Counted from the stretch's first letter, positions 25,198-33,911 are shown. The stretch: DNA of 64,000 nt from Brevibacillus borstelensis (GCF_003710865.1 NZ_RHHO01000011.1:62001-126000); one strand, 5' to 3'. Program-made: numbers and translations. Notes: generated from the sequence alone by a model not told the origin.

Positions 25198-26010
25198 TCA
25201 GGTAGCAGGCCGGATGTGGGCCAGGACATCGTTCATGATGGCGGGCAGCGTTTTTTGTCTTGCGCACAATAACCTCTTGATATAGGCTTTCTCCGATTTT
25301 TTCAAGTATTTTTGCGGTACCTTGTTTATGGCTCTCTTGATATCCTGGGGAGACAAGGCTTGTATTTTTTCAACCATTTGCGAAACCAGTGAACGTTTGT
25401 CCGATGTGAAGCGTTTTAACCCGGCTGGAATGCGCAACTGCTTTTTTCTTCTGTTGGTACGGGGAAAGAGGGCCCCGCTTCTCTGCGGTCGGCGCGCTTT
25501 TTTGGTCTTCCACCTCTCCGGCGATCCAAACAGAGCAATGCCGTGATCGATCAGGTACCAACGGTAGCGATCATCGGCTTGATTGCGGTATAGAATCAGG
25601 TTTCGGTTGGTCCGATCCGGATTCATGATCCAGGCATCGAAAACCGCAAGCTGAGCCAACAGGTCTGATTGATGGACATGCTGCTCCGGGTTCCGGTGAA
25701 CCTCTGGCGAAGCTTTCTTCCACGGGATCACTTCCTTTGCCGTGGCTTTCAAGGAAACAATCCCCCGTTTTTTCCATCCTCTTCGCCCTTTTACTCTGAT
25801 CTCCTTTACCTTGGCTGCGGGGAGTCCGACAAGCTTGGCAAGCTCCGCTGCGATATACTCGTTTGCGAGCAGAATACGATAGTTTTTCCGCTGTCTGGTC
25901 ACCGGGAATTTAAAATACCCCTGCGTTCCCTCTCGGTTTTTCACGATCCATATTTCTCTTCCGTATCTGTTGCGAAGAACCTTTTTGAACTTCCATTTCC
26001 ATCGTCCCAC
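25198..26010 (-). CDS. HipA-like kinase-fold protein without HipB partner
   Basis: 270 residues. The core motif pair of the HipA/PI3K-like kinase fold is visible: a catalytic loop FDAWIMNPDRTNRNLIL and, about 15 residues later, a metal-binding WYLIDHGIALFG (DHG in place of DFG). The N-terminal YFKFPVT and NEYIAAELAKLVGLP segments match the nucleotide-binding lobe of HipA-like families. The chosen GTG start has AGGAGGA six bases upstream; longer in-frame readings lack an RBS and run through the feoB terminator. It lies convergent to the tRNA cluster with no HipB-type repressor beside it. The target is unknown. Confidence 0.8.
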   Translation of the reverse strand: MGRWKWKFKKVLRNRYGREIWIVKNREGTQGYFKFPVTRQRKNYRILLANEYIAAELAKLVGLPAAKVKEIRVKGRRGWKKRGIVSLKATAKEVIPWKKASPEVHRNPEQHVHQSDLLAQLAVFDAWIMNPDRTNRNLILYRNQADDRYRWYLIDHGIALFGSPERWKTKKARRPQRSGALFPRTNRRKKQLRIPAGLKRFTSDKRSLVSQMVEKIQALSPQDIKRAINKVPQKYLKKSEKAYIKRLLCARQKTLPAIMNDVLAHIRPAT

Positions 26011-26073
26011 AATGGTCCTCCTGAAAACATAAGTTTCATACAGTGTATGTGACGAAAGGTTATTTGGAGGTGA

Positions 26074-26105
26074 AAAAAGAAGGAAGGCGGCCAATAAGGG
26101 CCGCC
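26074..26105 (-). terminator. Terminator after feoB-C
   Basis: On the minus strand, GGCGGCC/GGCCGCC with a 6-nt loop, followed by TTCCTTCTTTTTT. It ends the feo operon. Confidence 0.8.
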
Positions 26106-26144
26106 CAAAATCGTTTGCTTCCATTTTTTCTTGTCGAAAAGGAG

Positions 26145-27551
26145 TTATACCCAGCCAAATGCATAGGCAATCTGTGTCGTTGCATACGTGACCGCAATGG
26201 CGATGCAAAGCGGAATGGCTGCCGAGAGCACCGTCCATTTGACGCTTTTTGTTTCTTTGTAAATAGTAAACAGCGTGGTTCCGCAAGGGTAGTGCAAAAG
26301 CGAAAACAACATCATGTTCAGCGCCGTAAGCCATGTCCAGCCGTGTGCCAGGAAAATATTCTTGATGTTCGCCGTGCTTTCCAGATCGACCATCGCGCCG
26401 GAGGAGAGATAGCCCATCAGGAGGATCGGCAAAACGATTTCATTGGCAGGCAGGCCGAGCAGAAAGGCCATGATGATATAGCCGTCCAGTCCGAGCGCGT
26501 GAGCAAATGGATCAAAGAACGAAGCCATATGTGCAAGGATGCTGGCATCTCCTACCGTGATGTTGCCCAAAATCCAGGTGATCACCCCTGCCGGTGCCGC
26601 AACAATAATCGCGCGGTTGAGAACACTCAGCGATTTGTCCTTGGAGGCGAGGAGGACGGTTTTCAGAATTTGCGGCTTGCGAAACGGCGGCAGCTCCAAT
26701 GTATAGTGCGTCGGTACACCGCGCAGCGCAGTCTTGGACAAAATCCAGGAGACGGCAAGCGTCACGACGATGCCGATCAGTACCATTCCCATCAGGACCA
26801 GAGCTGTTACGAGCGTGGTGTACTGACTGGCGACGCCTGCAGCCATAAAGAGGGAGGCCAACAGGATCAAGGTAGGCCATCTGCCGTTGCAGGGAACGAA
26901 GTTGTTGGTCAGAATCGCGATCATTCTCTCGCGGGGCGACTCGATGATCCGCGTCGACAGAATCGCAGCCGCATTGCAGCCGAATCCCATGGACATGGTC
27001 AATGCCTGCTTCCCATGGCCCCCCGAGCTTTTGAACAAGCGGTCCATGTTAAAGGCGACTCGCGGCAAGTATCCGAAATTTTCCAACAGGGCGAAGATCG
27101 GAAAGAAAATCGCCATCGGCGGAAGCATGACGGAGACGACCCAGGAGGTCCCGCGATACAGCCCCAGAACCAGAACGCCGTACAGCCAATCCGGCGCATG
27201 AACAGCCTGGAATCCGGCAGTCAAATAGTCTTCGATTACGCCAAAGAAAGAGGCTAGCATCGAAGAGGGAACGTTGGCACCAGCGATCGTCAGCCAGAAG
27301 ACCACGCCAAGAATGGCCAGCATGATGGGAAAACCCCAGATGGGAGAAGTCACGATGCGGTCGAGACGATACGTCTGCTCCAGCCTTTTTTTGTCCTCGT
27401 ACTTTACGGCTTCGTGGCATATGGAATGAGTCGCTCTGTAGATGTCGCCGACGATCTCGTCGCGGATCGACTCTCCGTTTGCCAGCCTTTGCGCCATTGC
27501 ATAGAGAGCATCTAGCGAATCCGGTTTTTCAGTGGCAAGAGGCGTTCCCAA
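26145..27551 (-). CDS. feoB: FeoB membrane (transport) domain as separate protein
   Basis: 468 residues corresponding to the membrane half of FeoB, with two Gate-type repeats and the FeoB core. Typical pieces are the cytosolic DRIVTSPIWGFPIML entry, the MGFGCNAAAILSTRIIESPRERMIAIL block and the GLPANEIVLPILLMGY block. It lacks any GTPase motif, which is supplied by the preceding gene. A TTG start at 27551 is supported by GGGGAGGTG eight bases upstream, inside the 3' end of the GTPase gene; the two frames overlap by 23 bp. Function: ferrous iron import across the cytoplasmic membrane. Confidence 0.92.
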   Translation of the reverse strand: MGTPLATEKPDSLDALYAMAQRLANGESIRDEIVGDIYRATHSICHEAVKYEDKKRLEQTYRLDRIVTSPIWGFPIMLAILGVVFWLTIAGANVPSSMLASFFGVIEDYLTAGFQAVHAPDWLYGVLVLGLYRGTSWVVSVMLPPMAIFFPIFALLENFGYLPRVAFNMDRLFKSSGGHGKQALTMSMGFGCNAAAILSTRIIESPRERMIAILTNNFVPCNGRWPTLILLASLFMAAGVASQYTTLVTALVLMGMVLIGIVVTLAVSWILSKTALRGVPTHYTLELPPFRKPQILKTVLLASKDKSLSVLNRAIIVAAPAGVITWILGNITVGDASILAHMASFFDPFAHALGLDGYIIMAFLLGLPANEIVLPILLMGYLSSGAMVDLESTANIKNIFLAHGWTWLTALNMMLFSLLHYPCGTTLFTIYKETKSVKWTVLSAAIPLCIAIAVTYATTQIAYAFGWV

Positions 27552-28257
27552 GCTGCATCACCTCCCCGGCTTCCGCCGCTGGAGCGCCCGCAGGCGACTT
27601 CAGTGTGGAGATGAGATCCGTGTCGCCGTCTAGGAGGCGAAGCGCCACCCAGCGCGGAGGAAACCGGTTCCCTAAAAGGCGGACGACGTGAGGCTCCAGC
27701 ATTTTGATTTTTTCCTCGATCTCCCGGCTGTACACGATTGGCGCAGGCTCAGGGATCAATTGTCCTGAAGCGACTTGCCCGACTTTTTCCAGCAGTCCGT
27801 CGATGCCGATTTTTTTGCGGGCCGAAATCGTTGCGACTGGTACGCCAAGCCGTTCCTGGAGCTTTGCGACATCGATGCGCACGCCCAAACGCATGGCTTC
27901 GTCGATCAAATTGATGCAGAGGACGACCCGATTGGTCATTTCCATTACTTGCAGCGCAAGATTGAGGTTACGTTCCAGCGAAGTCGCATCCAGGACGACA
28001 ACAGTAACATCGGGCTGTTCCAGAATAATATAGTTTCTCGCCACTTCTTCGTCAGTGGAGTTGGAATACAGTGAATACGTGCCGGGAAGATCAATGATCC
28101 GATATGCCTGGCCTTGGTATTCAAAATGGCCGGCAGCCATCGTGACGGTCTTTCCGGCCCAGTTTCCCGTATGCTGGGACAATCCGGTCAGGGCATTGAA
28201 CAGCGTGCTTTTCCCTGTGTTTGGATTTCCTGCCAGAGCGATTGTTTTTTCCATCAT
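27529..28257 (-). CDS. feoB: FeoB GTPase domain as separate protein
   Basis: 242 residues making up the soluble G-domain and helical regulatory domain of FeoB. G1 is GNPNTGKST at residues 10-18, switch I includes HTGNWAGKTV, G3 is DLPGTYSL and G4 is NLID. Ordinary FeoB joins this part to the membrane domain in one chain of about 650-700 residues; here it stops after an Ala/Gly-rich linker and the membrane part is made from an overlapping frame. The ATG follows GGAGGT by 8 nt and lies 4 bp after feoA. Confidence 0.94.
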   Translation of the reverse strand: MMEKTIALAGNPNTGKSTLFNALTGLSQHTGNWAGKTVTMAAGHFEYQGQAYRIIDLPGTYSLYSNSTDEEVARNYIILEQPDVTVVVLDATSLERNLNLALQVMEMTNRVVLCINLIDEAMRLGVRIDVAKLQERLGVPVATISARKKIGIDGLLEKVGQVASGQLIPEPAPIVYSREIEEKIKMLEPHVVRLLGNRFPPRWVALRLLDGDTDLISTLKSPAGAPAAEAGEVMQLGNASCH

Positions 28258-28261
28258 GTGA

Positions 28262-28504
28262 TTACACCTCCAGCAATTCTGCGAAGATCAGACCGCTTTC
28301 CTCTTTTCTGAGGGCAATCGTTGTATTGTTTACGCGAAAGGCAGTCGGGTCTCCGAGCGGGCTTTTTTGCAGAACTTCCACCACGTTTCCGGGGACAAAC
28401 CCCAGATCGAGCAATCTTCTGCGAAGCACCCCTGTGACTTCCAGCTTTGTCAATCGGAGCTTGGTGCCGGTTTTCGCGTCGAGCAAACGGATTGGTGATG
28501 ACAT
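28262..28504 (-). CDS. feoA: FeoA small iron-transport protein
   Basis: 80-residue SH3-like FeoA domain (KLEVTGVLRRRLLDLGFVPGNVVEVL is the usual core pattern). It assists FeoB in ferrous iron uptake. The ATG at 28504 has AAGGAGG nine bases upstream; a GTG two codons earlier is possible. It is the first gene of feoA-feoB(G)-feoB(membrane). No convincing Fur box was found by eye. Confidence 0.93.
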   Translation of the reverse strand: MSSPIRLLDAKTGTKLRLTKLEVTGVLRRRLLDLGFVPGNVVEVLQKSPLGDPTAFRVNNTTIALRKEESGLIFAELLEV

Positions 28505-28790
28505 GGACACCTGCCTCCTTCTAAATAAAAGGCAAATTGCTTCCTCTTCCTTACACTATGAGCAATTGTCTATATGTTTCTCTTTAAAATTTAGTATAGA
28601 CCAATATTTTTCGCTCAGCAACAAAAAGTTTACCGAGTGCAACTTTTGGGCCGGGTCTTCTCCGTCATGCGTAAAATGGGGCTGCGAGCAGGGCCGCGAA
28701 TGCTCATGAATGATACAGTCGCGGACGACACCTTGCGCGAATTTTGCTATACTGACAAAAGAGGGTTTATTGATGAGGGTGGTGTGTTGG

Positions 28791-29162
28791 ATGGGTCAGA
28801 GCGAAATGCAGGAAGCATGCGATGATACGTGTCAAGGGTCGGAGGCTTTGGACGCCGCAAGACTTGAGGATAAAATGATAGATGATCAAACGGCTGTTGA
28901 TTTGGCCGATCTCTTCCGCGCACTGGGAGATCCGACGCGGGTCAAAATCATTTACGCGCTGCTGCAGCAGGAATTGTGTGTCCACGATATTTCGACGGCA
29001 TTGGGGATGGGGCAGTCGGCTGTATCCCATCAATTGCGGTATCTGCGGAATTTGCGGATTTTAAAGCGGCGCAAGGTGGGCAAGACGGTCTTCTACTCGC
29101 TGGATGATGACCATATGGAACAAATTTTTGTTCAGACCCTGCAGCATCTGAAGCACGAATAA
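28791..29162 (+). CDS. ArsR/SmtB-family metal-sensing repressor
   Basis: About 123 residues with the ArsR winged helix (LFRALGDPTRVKIIYAL, then VHDISTALGMGQSAVSHQLRYL and a wing ending VFYSL). It has candidate metal sites of two kinds: an N-terminal Cys10-x3-Cys14 pair together with the Cys in QELCVHDI, as in CadC, and a C-terminal alpha5 pattern DDDH...HLKHE as in SmtB/CzrA. The start at 28791 follows a GAGGGTGG RBS; an ATG at 28773 would add six residues. It lies just upstream of a Zn/Cd/Pb-type P1B ATPase with a dyad in that gene's promoter, so it very likely represses it. Confidence 0.9.
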   Translation: MGQSEMQEACDDTCQGSEALDAARLEDKMIDDQTAVDLADLFRALGDPTRVKIIYALLQQELCVHDISTALGMGQSAVSHQLRYLRNLRILKRRKVGKTVFYSLDDDHMEQIFVQTLQHLKHE

Positions 29163-29188
29163 GCAAAAATAGCAGATGTTTTAGGAAA

Positions 29189-29213
29189 ACTCGGTATCTG
29201 CCGGGTTTTTTTA
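29189..29213 (+). terminator. Terminator after the arsR-type gene
   Basis: AACTCGG/CCGGGTT with a 6-nt loop and a T run, giving separate termination from the downstream ATPase gene. Confidence 0.7.
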
Positions 29214-29293
29214 TTGGGAAAAGGAAAGGACATGCACTCAAAAAAGCTGACGAGGCTATTTTGCGAAATCTTGCCATGGGAGAAAAAAGGGTG

Positions 29294-29360
29294 TTGACTT
29301 TTCGGACGATGGAAAAATATGATAAGGGTGAGATTTCAAATATGAACAATTAATCATATG
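29294..29360 (+). promoter_or_regulatory. Promoter and candidate metal-repressor operator of the P1B ATPase gene
   Basis: TTGACT (29294) and TATGAT (29318) with an 18-bp spacer, followed by the dyad ATATGA-N8-TCATAT at 29340-29359. The dyad has the ATGA...TCAT half-site character of ArsR/CzrA operators and overlaps the expected start of transcription. Confidence 0.7.
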
Positions 29361-29374
29361 TTGGGGTGTTGGAG

Positions 29375-31711
29375 ATGTCCAGAAAACCTGGTTGTTGTGA
29401 GCCCCTGGTCCAGTCAGAGACGCTTGTCAAGGCAGTCTCACACGGAAGTGAAGCCGCTCCAGGCTCACAGTCTGCCTCATGCTGCAGTTCACATAGTCAT
29501 TCGCACAGTCATCACGATGGGCATCATCATCATATGCACGATGGGGAAAAAGGTCCGGATGCCGCGGTAGCATCGGCCGATATCCAGGGGGACGGGCAGC
29601 GAACTGTCTTTCGCATCAGCGGCATGGATTGCGCAGACTGTGCCCGCGGCCTGGAAAAAAAGGTAGGGGCGCTCGCGTCTGTCTCTCAAGTGGTGGTCAA
29701 CTTCGGCGCTGCCAAAATGACTGTGCTGCACGAAGAGAACGCTGAGGAGGCGATTGTTCGGACAGTCAAACAGGCCGGTTATGACGCGGTACTGGAGAAG
29801 GACAAGAAGCAGCTGGAAAACAAGAGCTTCTGGCAGCAAAACAAGAAGGCGTGGTCGACGCTGATCTCCGGTTCCATTTTTCTCGTGGCGTGGACGCTTG
29901 ATCTATGGGCCGGGATTCCGGAGACCGTCATCACCTTGCTGTATGCGGCAACGATTGTCATCGGCGGCTTTCGCATTGCCAAGAGCGGGATATACGGCTT
30001 GAAGTCCAGGACGCTTGGCATCGATTTTTTGATGACGATTGCCGTTCTCGGCGCTGCGGCTATTGGTGAATGGGCAGAGGGGGCGGCTGTTGTCTTCCTG
30101 TTTTCACTTGGGGAGACACTGGAGGCGTATACGATGGATCGGACGCGTCAGTCTCTCCGCAGCCTGATGAAGCTGGCGCCGGAGGAAGCGGCCGTCATAA
30201 GGGAGGGGCGGGAAGTAAGACTTCCTGTCGAGTCGATCCATGTAGGGGAGATCGTCCTCGTCAGGCCCGGCGAGAAGATCGCGATGGACGGTACGGTCAT
30301 CGAGGGTGTTTCCACGGTCAATCAGGCCCCGATCACAGGAGAATCCGTGCCGGTCGAAAAGAACGCAGGTGACGACGTCTTTGCGGGCACGATCAACGAG
30401 CAGGGCGCGCTGAAGATCAAGGTAACAAGGCGATTTGAGGAGAATACCTTGTCCAAAATCGTCCATCTGGTGGAAGAAGCGCAGGCGCAAAAAGCTCCAT
30501 CGCAGCGGTTTGTGGATGTGTTTTCCCAGTATTATACGCCGGCAGTGATCGTGGTCGCCGCTTTGATCGCCGTCGTTCCCCCTTTGTTTCTGCAGGAGCC
30601 GTTTGAGCTCTGGTTTTACCGGGCACTGATGATGCTGGTAGTGGCTTGCCCGTGTGCGCTCGTCATTTCCACGCCTGTTTCCATCGTGTCTGCGATTGGC
30701 AACGCAGCCAAACACGGCATTTTGATCAAAGGCGGGGTCCATCTCGAACGGCTGGGCGCGATCAGCACCATCGCATTTGATAAAACGGGAACACTCACAG
30801 TTGGGAGGCCAGAAGTGACAACCGTCATCCCGCTGGAAGGAAGAGATGAGGCTGAGGTAATGGCCATCGCTGCTTCTCTGGAAGCGATGTCCGAACATCC
30901 TTTGGCAGCTGCGATCCTGCGGCGGGCACAGCAAATCGGAGTGAGGCCCATGCCGATCAACGGTTTTACATCAGTGACGGGGCGCGGTGTGCAAGCGACT
31001 GTGGACGGCAACGACTACTATCTGGGCAACCCACGCTGGTTCCAAAATGAGCTTCATTTTGCGCTCGACTCTGTACAGTCGAGAATCGAGGCGCTGCAGC
31101 AAAAAGGTCAGACACTGATGCTGCTTGGTTGCGGACAGCAAGTCATCGCCCTGATCGGATTGGCTGACCAGGTGCGGGAGGAGAGCGCTTCGGTCGTCGC
31201 CAAACTCCGGCAGCTGGGCATAAAACAGGTAGCGATGCTGACCGGGGACAACAGAGGAACGGCCCATGCCGTAGCGGAGCGGTTGGGGCTGACCGCGTAC
31301 AAGGCAGAACTGCTCCCGGCCGACAAGCTTTCTGCGATTCAAGCGTGGCAGTCCACCTCGAAGGGCGTAGCCATGGTGGGGGATGGAGTCAATGATGCTC
31401 CGGCTCTGGCTGCGGCAACAGTGGGGATCGCGATGGGCGGAGCCGGCTCGGATACGGCGATGGAAACCGCCGATATTACACTGATGGCTGATGACTTGTC
31501 CAAGCTGCCATACGCGATTGGCCTCAGCAGGCGGACGCTTCGCATCATCAAGCAGAATATCGCATTTTCTCTGCTCGTCAAAGTTGTCTTTCTGCTGATG
31601 ATTCTGTTTGGCTACTCGACGCTCTGGATGGCTGTGCTCGCCGACACGGGAAGCTCGCTGATCGTGATTGCCAACGGCATGAGACTCCTGCGCTCAAAGG
31701 ATGGAGGATAA
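29375..31711 (+). CDS. cadA: Zn/Cd/Pb-type P1B-ATPase (CadA/ZntA family)
   Basis: 778-residue heavy-metal exporter. In order: a metal-rich N-terminus with Cys pairs and a His-rich stretch (residues about 36-55), one HMA domain with GMDCADC (Cys86/Cys89), membrane helices, an actuator domain, the CPCALV metal-site motif in helix 6, the phosphorylation motif DKTGTLT, an SEHPLA nucleotide-binding motif, and GDGVNDAPAL. CPC with this architecture indicates Zn2+, Cd2+ or Pb2+ efflux. The ATG at 29375 is preferred; a GTG at 29366 is possible. The neighbouring ArsR-type repressor and a promoter dyad imply metal-induced expression. Confidence 0.94.
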   Translation: MSRKPGCCEPLVQSETLVKAVSHGSEAAPGSQSASCCSSHSHSHSHHDGHHHHMHDGEKGPDAAVASADIQGDGQRTVFRISGMDCADCARGLEKKVGALASVSQVVVNFGAAKMTVLHEENAEEAIVRTVKQAGYDAVLEKDKKQLENKSFWQQNKKAWSTLISGSIFLVAWTLDLWAGIPETVITLLYAATIVIGGFRIAKSGIYGLKSRTLGIDFLMTIAVLGAAAIGEWAEGAAVVFLFSLGETLEAYTMDRTRQSLRSLMKLAPEEAAVIREGREVRLPVESIHVGEIVLVRPGEKIAMDGTVIEGVSTVNQAPITGESVPVEKNAGDDVFAGTINEQGALKIKVTRRFEENTLSKIVHLVEEAQAQKAPSQRFVDVFSQYYTPAVIVVAALIAVVPPLFLQEPFELWFYRALMMLVVACPCALVISTPVSIVSAIGNAAKHGILIKGGVHLERLGAISTIAFDKTGTLTVGRPEVTTVIPLEGRDEAEVMAIAASLEAMSEHPLAAAILRRAQQIGVRPMPINGFTSVTGRGVQATVDGNDYYLGNPRWFQNELHFALDSVQSRIEALQQKGQTLMLLGCGQQVIALIGLADQVREESASVVAKLRQLGIKQVAMLTGDNRGTAHAVAERLGLTAYKAELLPADKLSAIQAWQSTSKGVAMVGDGVNDAPALAAATVGIAMGGAGSDTAMETADITLMADDLSKLPYAIGLSRRTLRIIKQNIAFSLLVKVVFLLMILFGYSTLWMAVLADTGSSLIVIANGMRLLRSKDGG

Positions 31712-31820
31712 GACCGCGCCGCTTGCTGGAAAAACGCCTCGTATGCAGCGAGGTCGTCTTGCCGGGCATTTGGCCCATCCGCATACGATAAAAGACAGCA
31801 GCCGAAAGCAATAGCAAAAA

Positions 31821-31857
31821 CAAAAGCCACCTTCCTGAAATACAGGGGTGGCTTTTG
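31821..31857. terminator. Bidirectional terminator between cadA and the PfpI-type gene
   Basis: CAAAAGCCACC/GGTGGCTTTTG with a 15-nt loop; the A and T flanks let it work in both directions between two convergent genes. Confidence 0.8.
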
Positions 31858-31875
31858 CCGCTTCAAAGGAATGGC

Positions 31876-32400
31876 TTATACACCTGCCAAGCGATCGCAA
31901 AATGCTTTTGCGTAAGCCGGCAAATCGGGCGGACGTCTGCTGGAAACAAGATGTCCGTCGACCACGACTGGTTCATCCAGCCAAATCGCGCCAGCGTTTT
32001 CCATATCGTCGCGAATGCCTGGCGTCGAGGTAACCCTGCGGCCATCCAGGATTTTTGCGGAGATCAAAACCCATCCTGCGTGGCAGATCTGTCCGATCGG
32101 CTTTTCCCGTTCGTTCATGCGGCGTACAAAAGCGAGCACTTCCGGATAGCGCCTCAGCTTGTCGGGCGCCCAGCCGCCAGGTACCAGCAGACCGTCGTAT
32201 TCGTCGATGTTGATGTCAGCAAAAGCAAAATCCGCTTTTGCAGGCACGCCGTATTTGCCCGTATAGCTTTTGCAGCTGACGGGACCTGCCAGATGAACGA
32301 CTGCTCCTTCCTCCTGCACTCTGTAAATCGGGTACCACAACTCCAAGTCCTCAAATTCTTCATCAACCAGGCATAAAACCTTTTTACCTGCAAGCCGCAT
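31876..32400 (-). CDS. DJ-1/PfpI-family protein
   Basis: 174-residue class I glutamine amidotransferase-like protein of the DJ-1/PfpI superfamily. The nucleophile elbow is visible as IGQICHAGWVLISA near residue 105, with an acidic residue before it in the first strand region (DEEFEDLELWYP) and the following GRRVTSTPGIRDDMENAG block. Members serve as general stress proteases, deglycases or chaperones; the exact activity is open. The ATG has GGGAGGTA upstream; a longer in-frame reading from 32445 lacks an RBS. Confidence 0.9.
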   Translation of the reverse strand: MRLAGKKVLCLVDEEFEDLELWYPIYRVQEEGAVVHLAGPVSCKSYTGKYGVPAKADFAFADINIDEYDGLLVPGGWAPDKLRRYPEVLAFVRRMNEREKPIGQICHAGWVLISAKILDGRRVTSTPGIRDDMENAGAIWLDEPVVVDGHLVSSRRPPDLPAYAKAFCDRLAGV

Positions 32401-32510
32401 CGAAAATACCTCCCCCAAGCGATGTTTCTGTATGCCATTATACATGAATCAAAATCAACTTGCGCTGTTCTTTGCAGGCTTCCCTTGCTCAGCAGGAAAA
32501 AAGGGGGAGG

Positions 32511-32672
32511 TCATTCCCCCTTCTGACCGGTGCTTCCATTTTTCCACGGCGGATCGCCATATTGGTGAAGCTTTTGAGAAGCCTTGTAGAACAGCCACGG
32601 GATCAAGATGGACAAAACCGCCCCGAAAAATGTCAAATAAGGCGGCAGAGTACCGAATATCTTTCTGAGCAT
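32511..32672 (-). CDS. 53-residue single-span membrane protein at the end of the ger operon
   Basis: Short gene directly after the gerC-type gene (start 12 bp beyond its stop) with a strong RBS AGGAGGA before the ATG. It begins MLRKIFGTLPPYL, has one hydrophobic segment (about residues 11-30) and a short polar tail with YGDPPWKNG. Small membrane D-type subunits are known for some Ger receptors, which makes this a good candidate for an accessory subunit. It shows only one span where those usually have two. Confidence 0.6.
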   Translation of the reverse strand: MLRKIFGTLPPYLTFFGAVLSILIPWLFYKASQKLHQYGDPPWKNGSTGQKGE

Positions 32673-32684
32673 AAACCGATCCTC

Positions 32685-33911
32685 CTAACGGATTTCCGTC
32701 CTGTTCACCGACCCTCCATTGCGGATGTAGACAACGGCCTTCACTTCAATCTCGCTGGAGGCAAACAGATTTCGGCCGTGGTCCCAGTCCTCTTTGAGTT
32801 GCTTCCACAGATCAGGATGGGTTTGTTTTACATATGTGCCCAGTTCCAACACGTCGGTTTTCATTTTCTTCTGCACTTTGCGGATGGCATCATGTGAAAG
32901 CCTTTCAATCTCTGCCGCGATTGTCTTTTGAAGGTTATCCATGATGCGACTCTCCATAAAGTCCAAGCGCTCGAAGGACTCGGCGATTACGCCCTCGCAT
33001 TCGATGAAAAACTGAAAACGCATGCGTTTTTTATCCCGGACGTCGGCCTTGATCGTTCTTTTCGTTCCCTGAATATTGAAGATCACGAGATTGTCTTTCA
33101 CTTTGGTTTTCAGCAGCCCTCCCTGGACGTTTCCCAAGAGAAAGTTCAATCCTTCCGTCTCCTCCTCTCCGAGAAAGCCGATCATCTTGTTTCCCTGGCC
33201 TTGAAATACGGCAGCGCCTGCTACTTTCACTTCATTGTTGGCGGCGACAATACGCGGGAGGACAAAGCTGAACTCGTTGATCATATCTTCATGTACTTCC
33301 CCCAAGCGAACCTCGGGGATCATGCGTGCTGTGCGGTCTGTATTTTCCGCAACAGAGTTGATGTAGAGGGAAGGGAGCTTTTCCGTTTTCGGTTTTACCT
33401 CCAGGACAGGCTTGGCCTTCCCTTTGGAGATCATGACCTTGCTGGTCCTCCTCAAATCAGGATCGCGCAAGAAGTAATCGAGAACATCGGCAAACGTATT
33501 GGGCGATTTCGCCACTTCCTCGGAGACGATGACAACCTTTAAATGTTGATAAAACGGTGAACGGCTTGTCCGGACAGCCAGCTCACGCGAGATTTCGAAC
33601 AGAGAATCTCCCTCAGACGTCAGGTTCTGGAACGGGTCGCCCGTGCTGCTCTGGCTGCCGCCTCCTCCTTGCGAGTTTGAGACAAGTCCTCCCGGAACGA
33701 CGAATTGATGCGTAACGAGATACCGCCGTTTCCCTTTCGGTTTGTCCGGAGCCTCCTTTTCTGCCTGTCTTTCCATCTCTTTGGAGGACGGCAAATCAAT
33801 TCCAACGCCGACTACAAAGCCGCGTTCCTCGATTTGTACCTGGTCCCAGCAGCCGGAGAGGAGGGAGACGGATAATACCGACACTAAAAGGCGAGCCGAG
33901 CTTTTACTCAT
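32685..33911 (-). CDS. Spore germination lipoprotein GerC subunit
   Basis: 408-residue Ger(x)C lipoprotein. The signal peptide ends in LLSGC (Cys21) and is followed by WDQVQIEERGFVVGVGIDL, the family hallmark (WD.(R/V)-E...V.G.GID). Ger(x)C subunits sit on the outer face of the spore inner membrane in the GerA-type nutrient receptor. An insertion rich in Gly/Ser (QGGGGSQSS) lies near residue 85. It overlaps the GerB-type gene by 8 bp, forming the gerA-gerB-gerC order. Confidence 0.93.
   Translation of the reverse strand: MSKSSARLLVSVLSVSLLSGCWDQVQIEERGFVVGVGIDLPSSKEMERQAEKEAPDKPKGKRRYLVTHQFVVPGGLVSNSQGGGGSQSSTGDPFQNLTSEGDSLFEISRELAVRTSRSPFYQHLKVVIVSEEVAKSPNTFADVLDYFLRDPDLRRTSKVMISKGKAKPVLEVKPKTEKLPSLYINSVAENTDRTARMIPEVRLGEVHEDMINEFSFVLPRIVAANNEVKVAGAAVFQGQGNKMIGFLGEEETEGLNFLLGNVQGGLLKTKVKDNLVIFNIQGTKRTIKADVRDKKRMRFQFFIECEGVIAESFERLDFMESRIMDNLQKTIAAEIERLSHDAIRKVQKKMKTDVLELGTYVKQTHPDLWKQLKEDWDHGRNLFASSEIEVKAVVYIRNGGSVNRTEIR

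Noticed and set aside
26043..27257. 404-codon plus-strand frame over feoB-C
   Set aside because: Low-complexity basic translation antisense to clear FeoB motifs; it also runs through the terminator at 26086.
28505..28640. Fur box upstream of feoA
   Set aside because: The region is AT-rich, but I could not find a convincing match to the Fur palindrome by eye.
31612..31866. 84-codon minus-strand frame with a signal-peptide-like start
   Set aside because: It begins in the bidirectional terminator at 31821-31857 and overlaps the cadA 3' end; the hydrophobic start is a by-product of that sequence.
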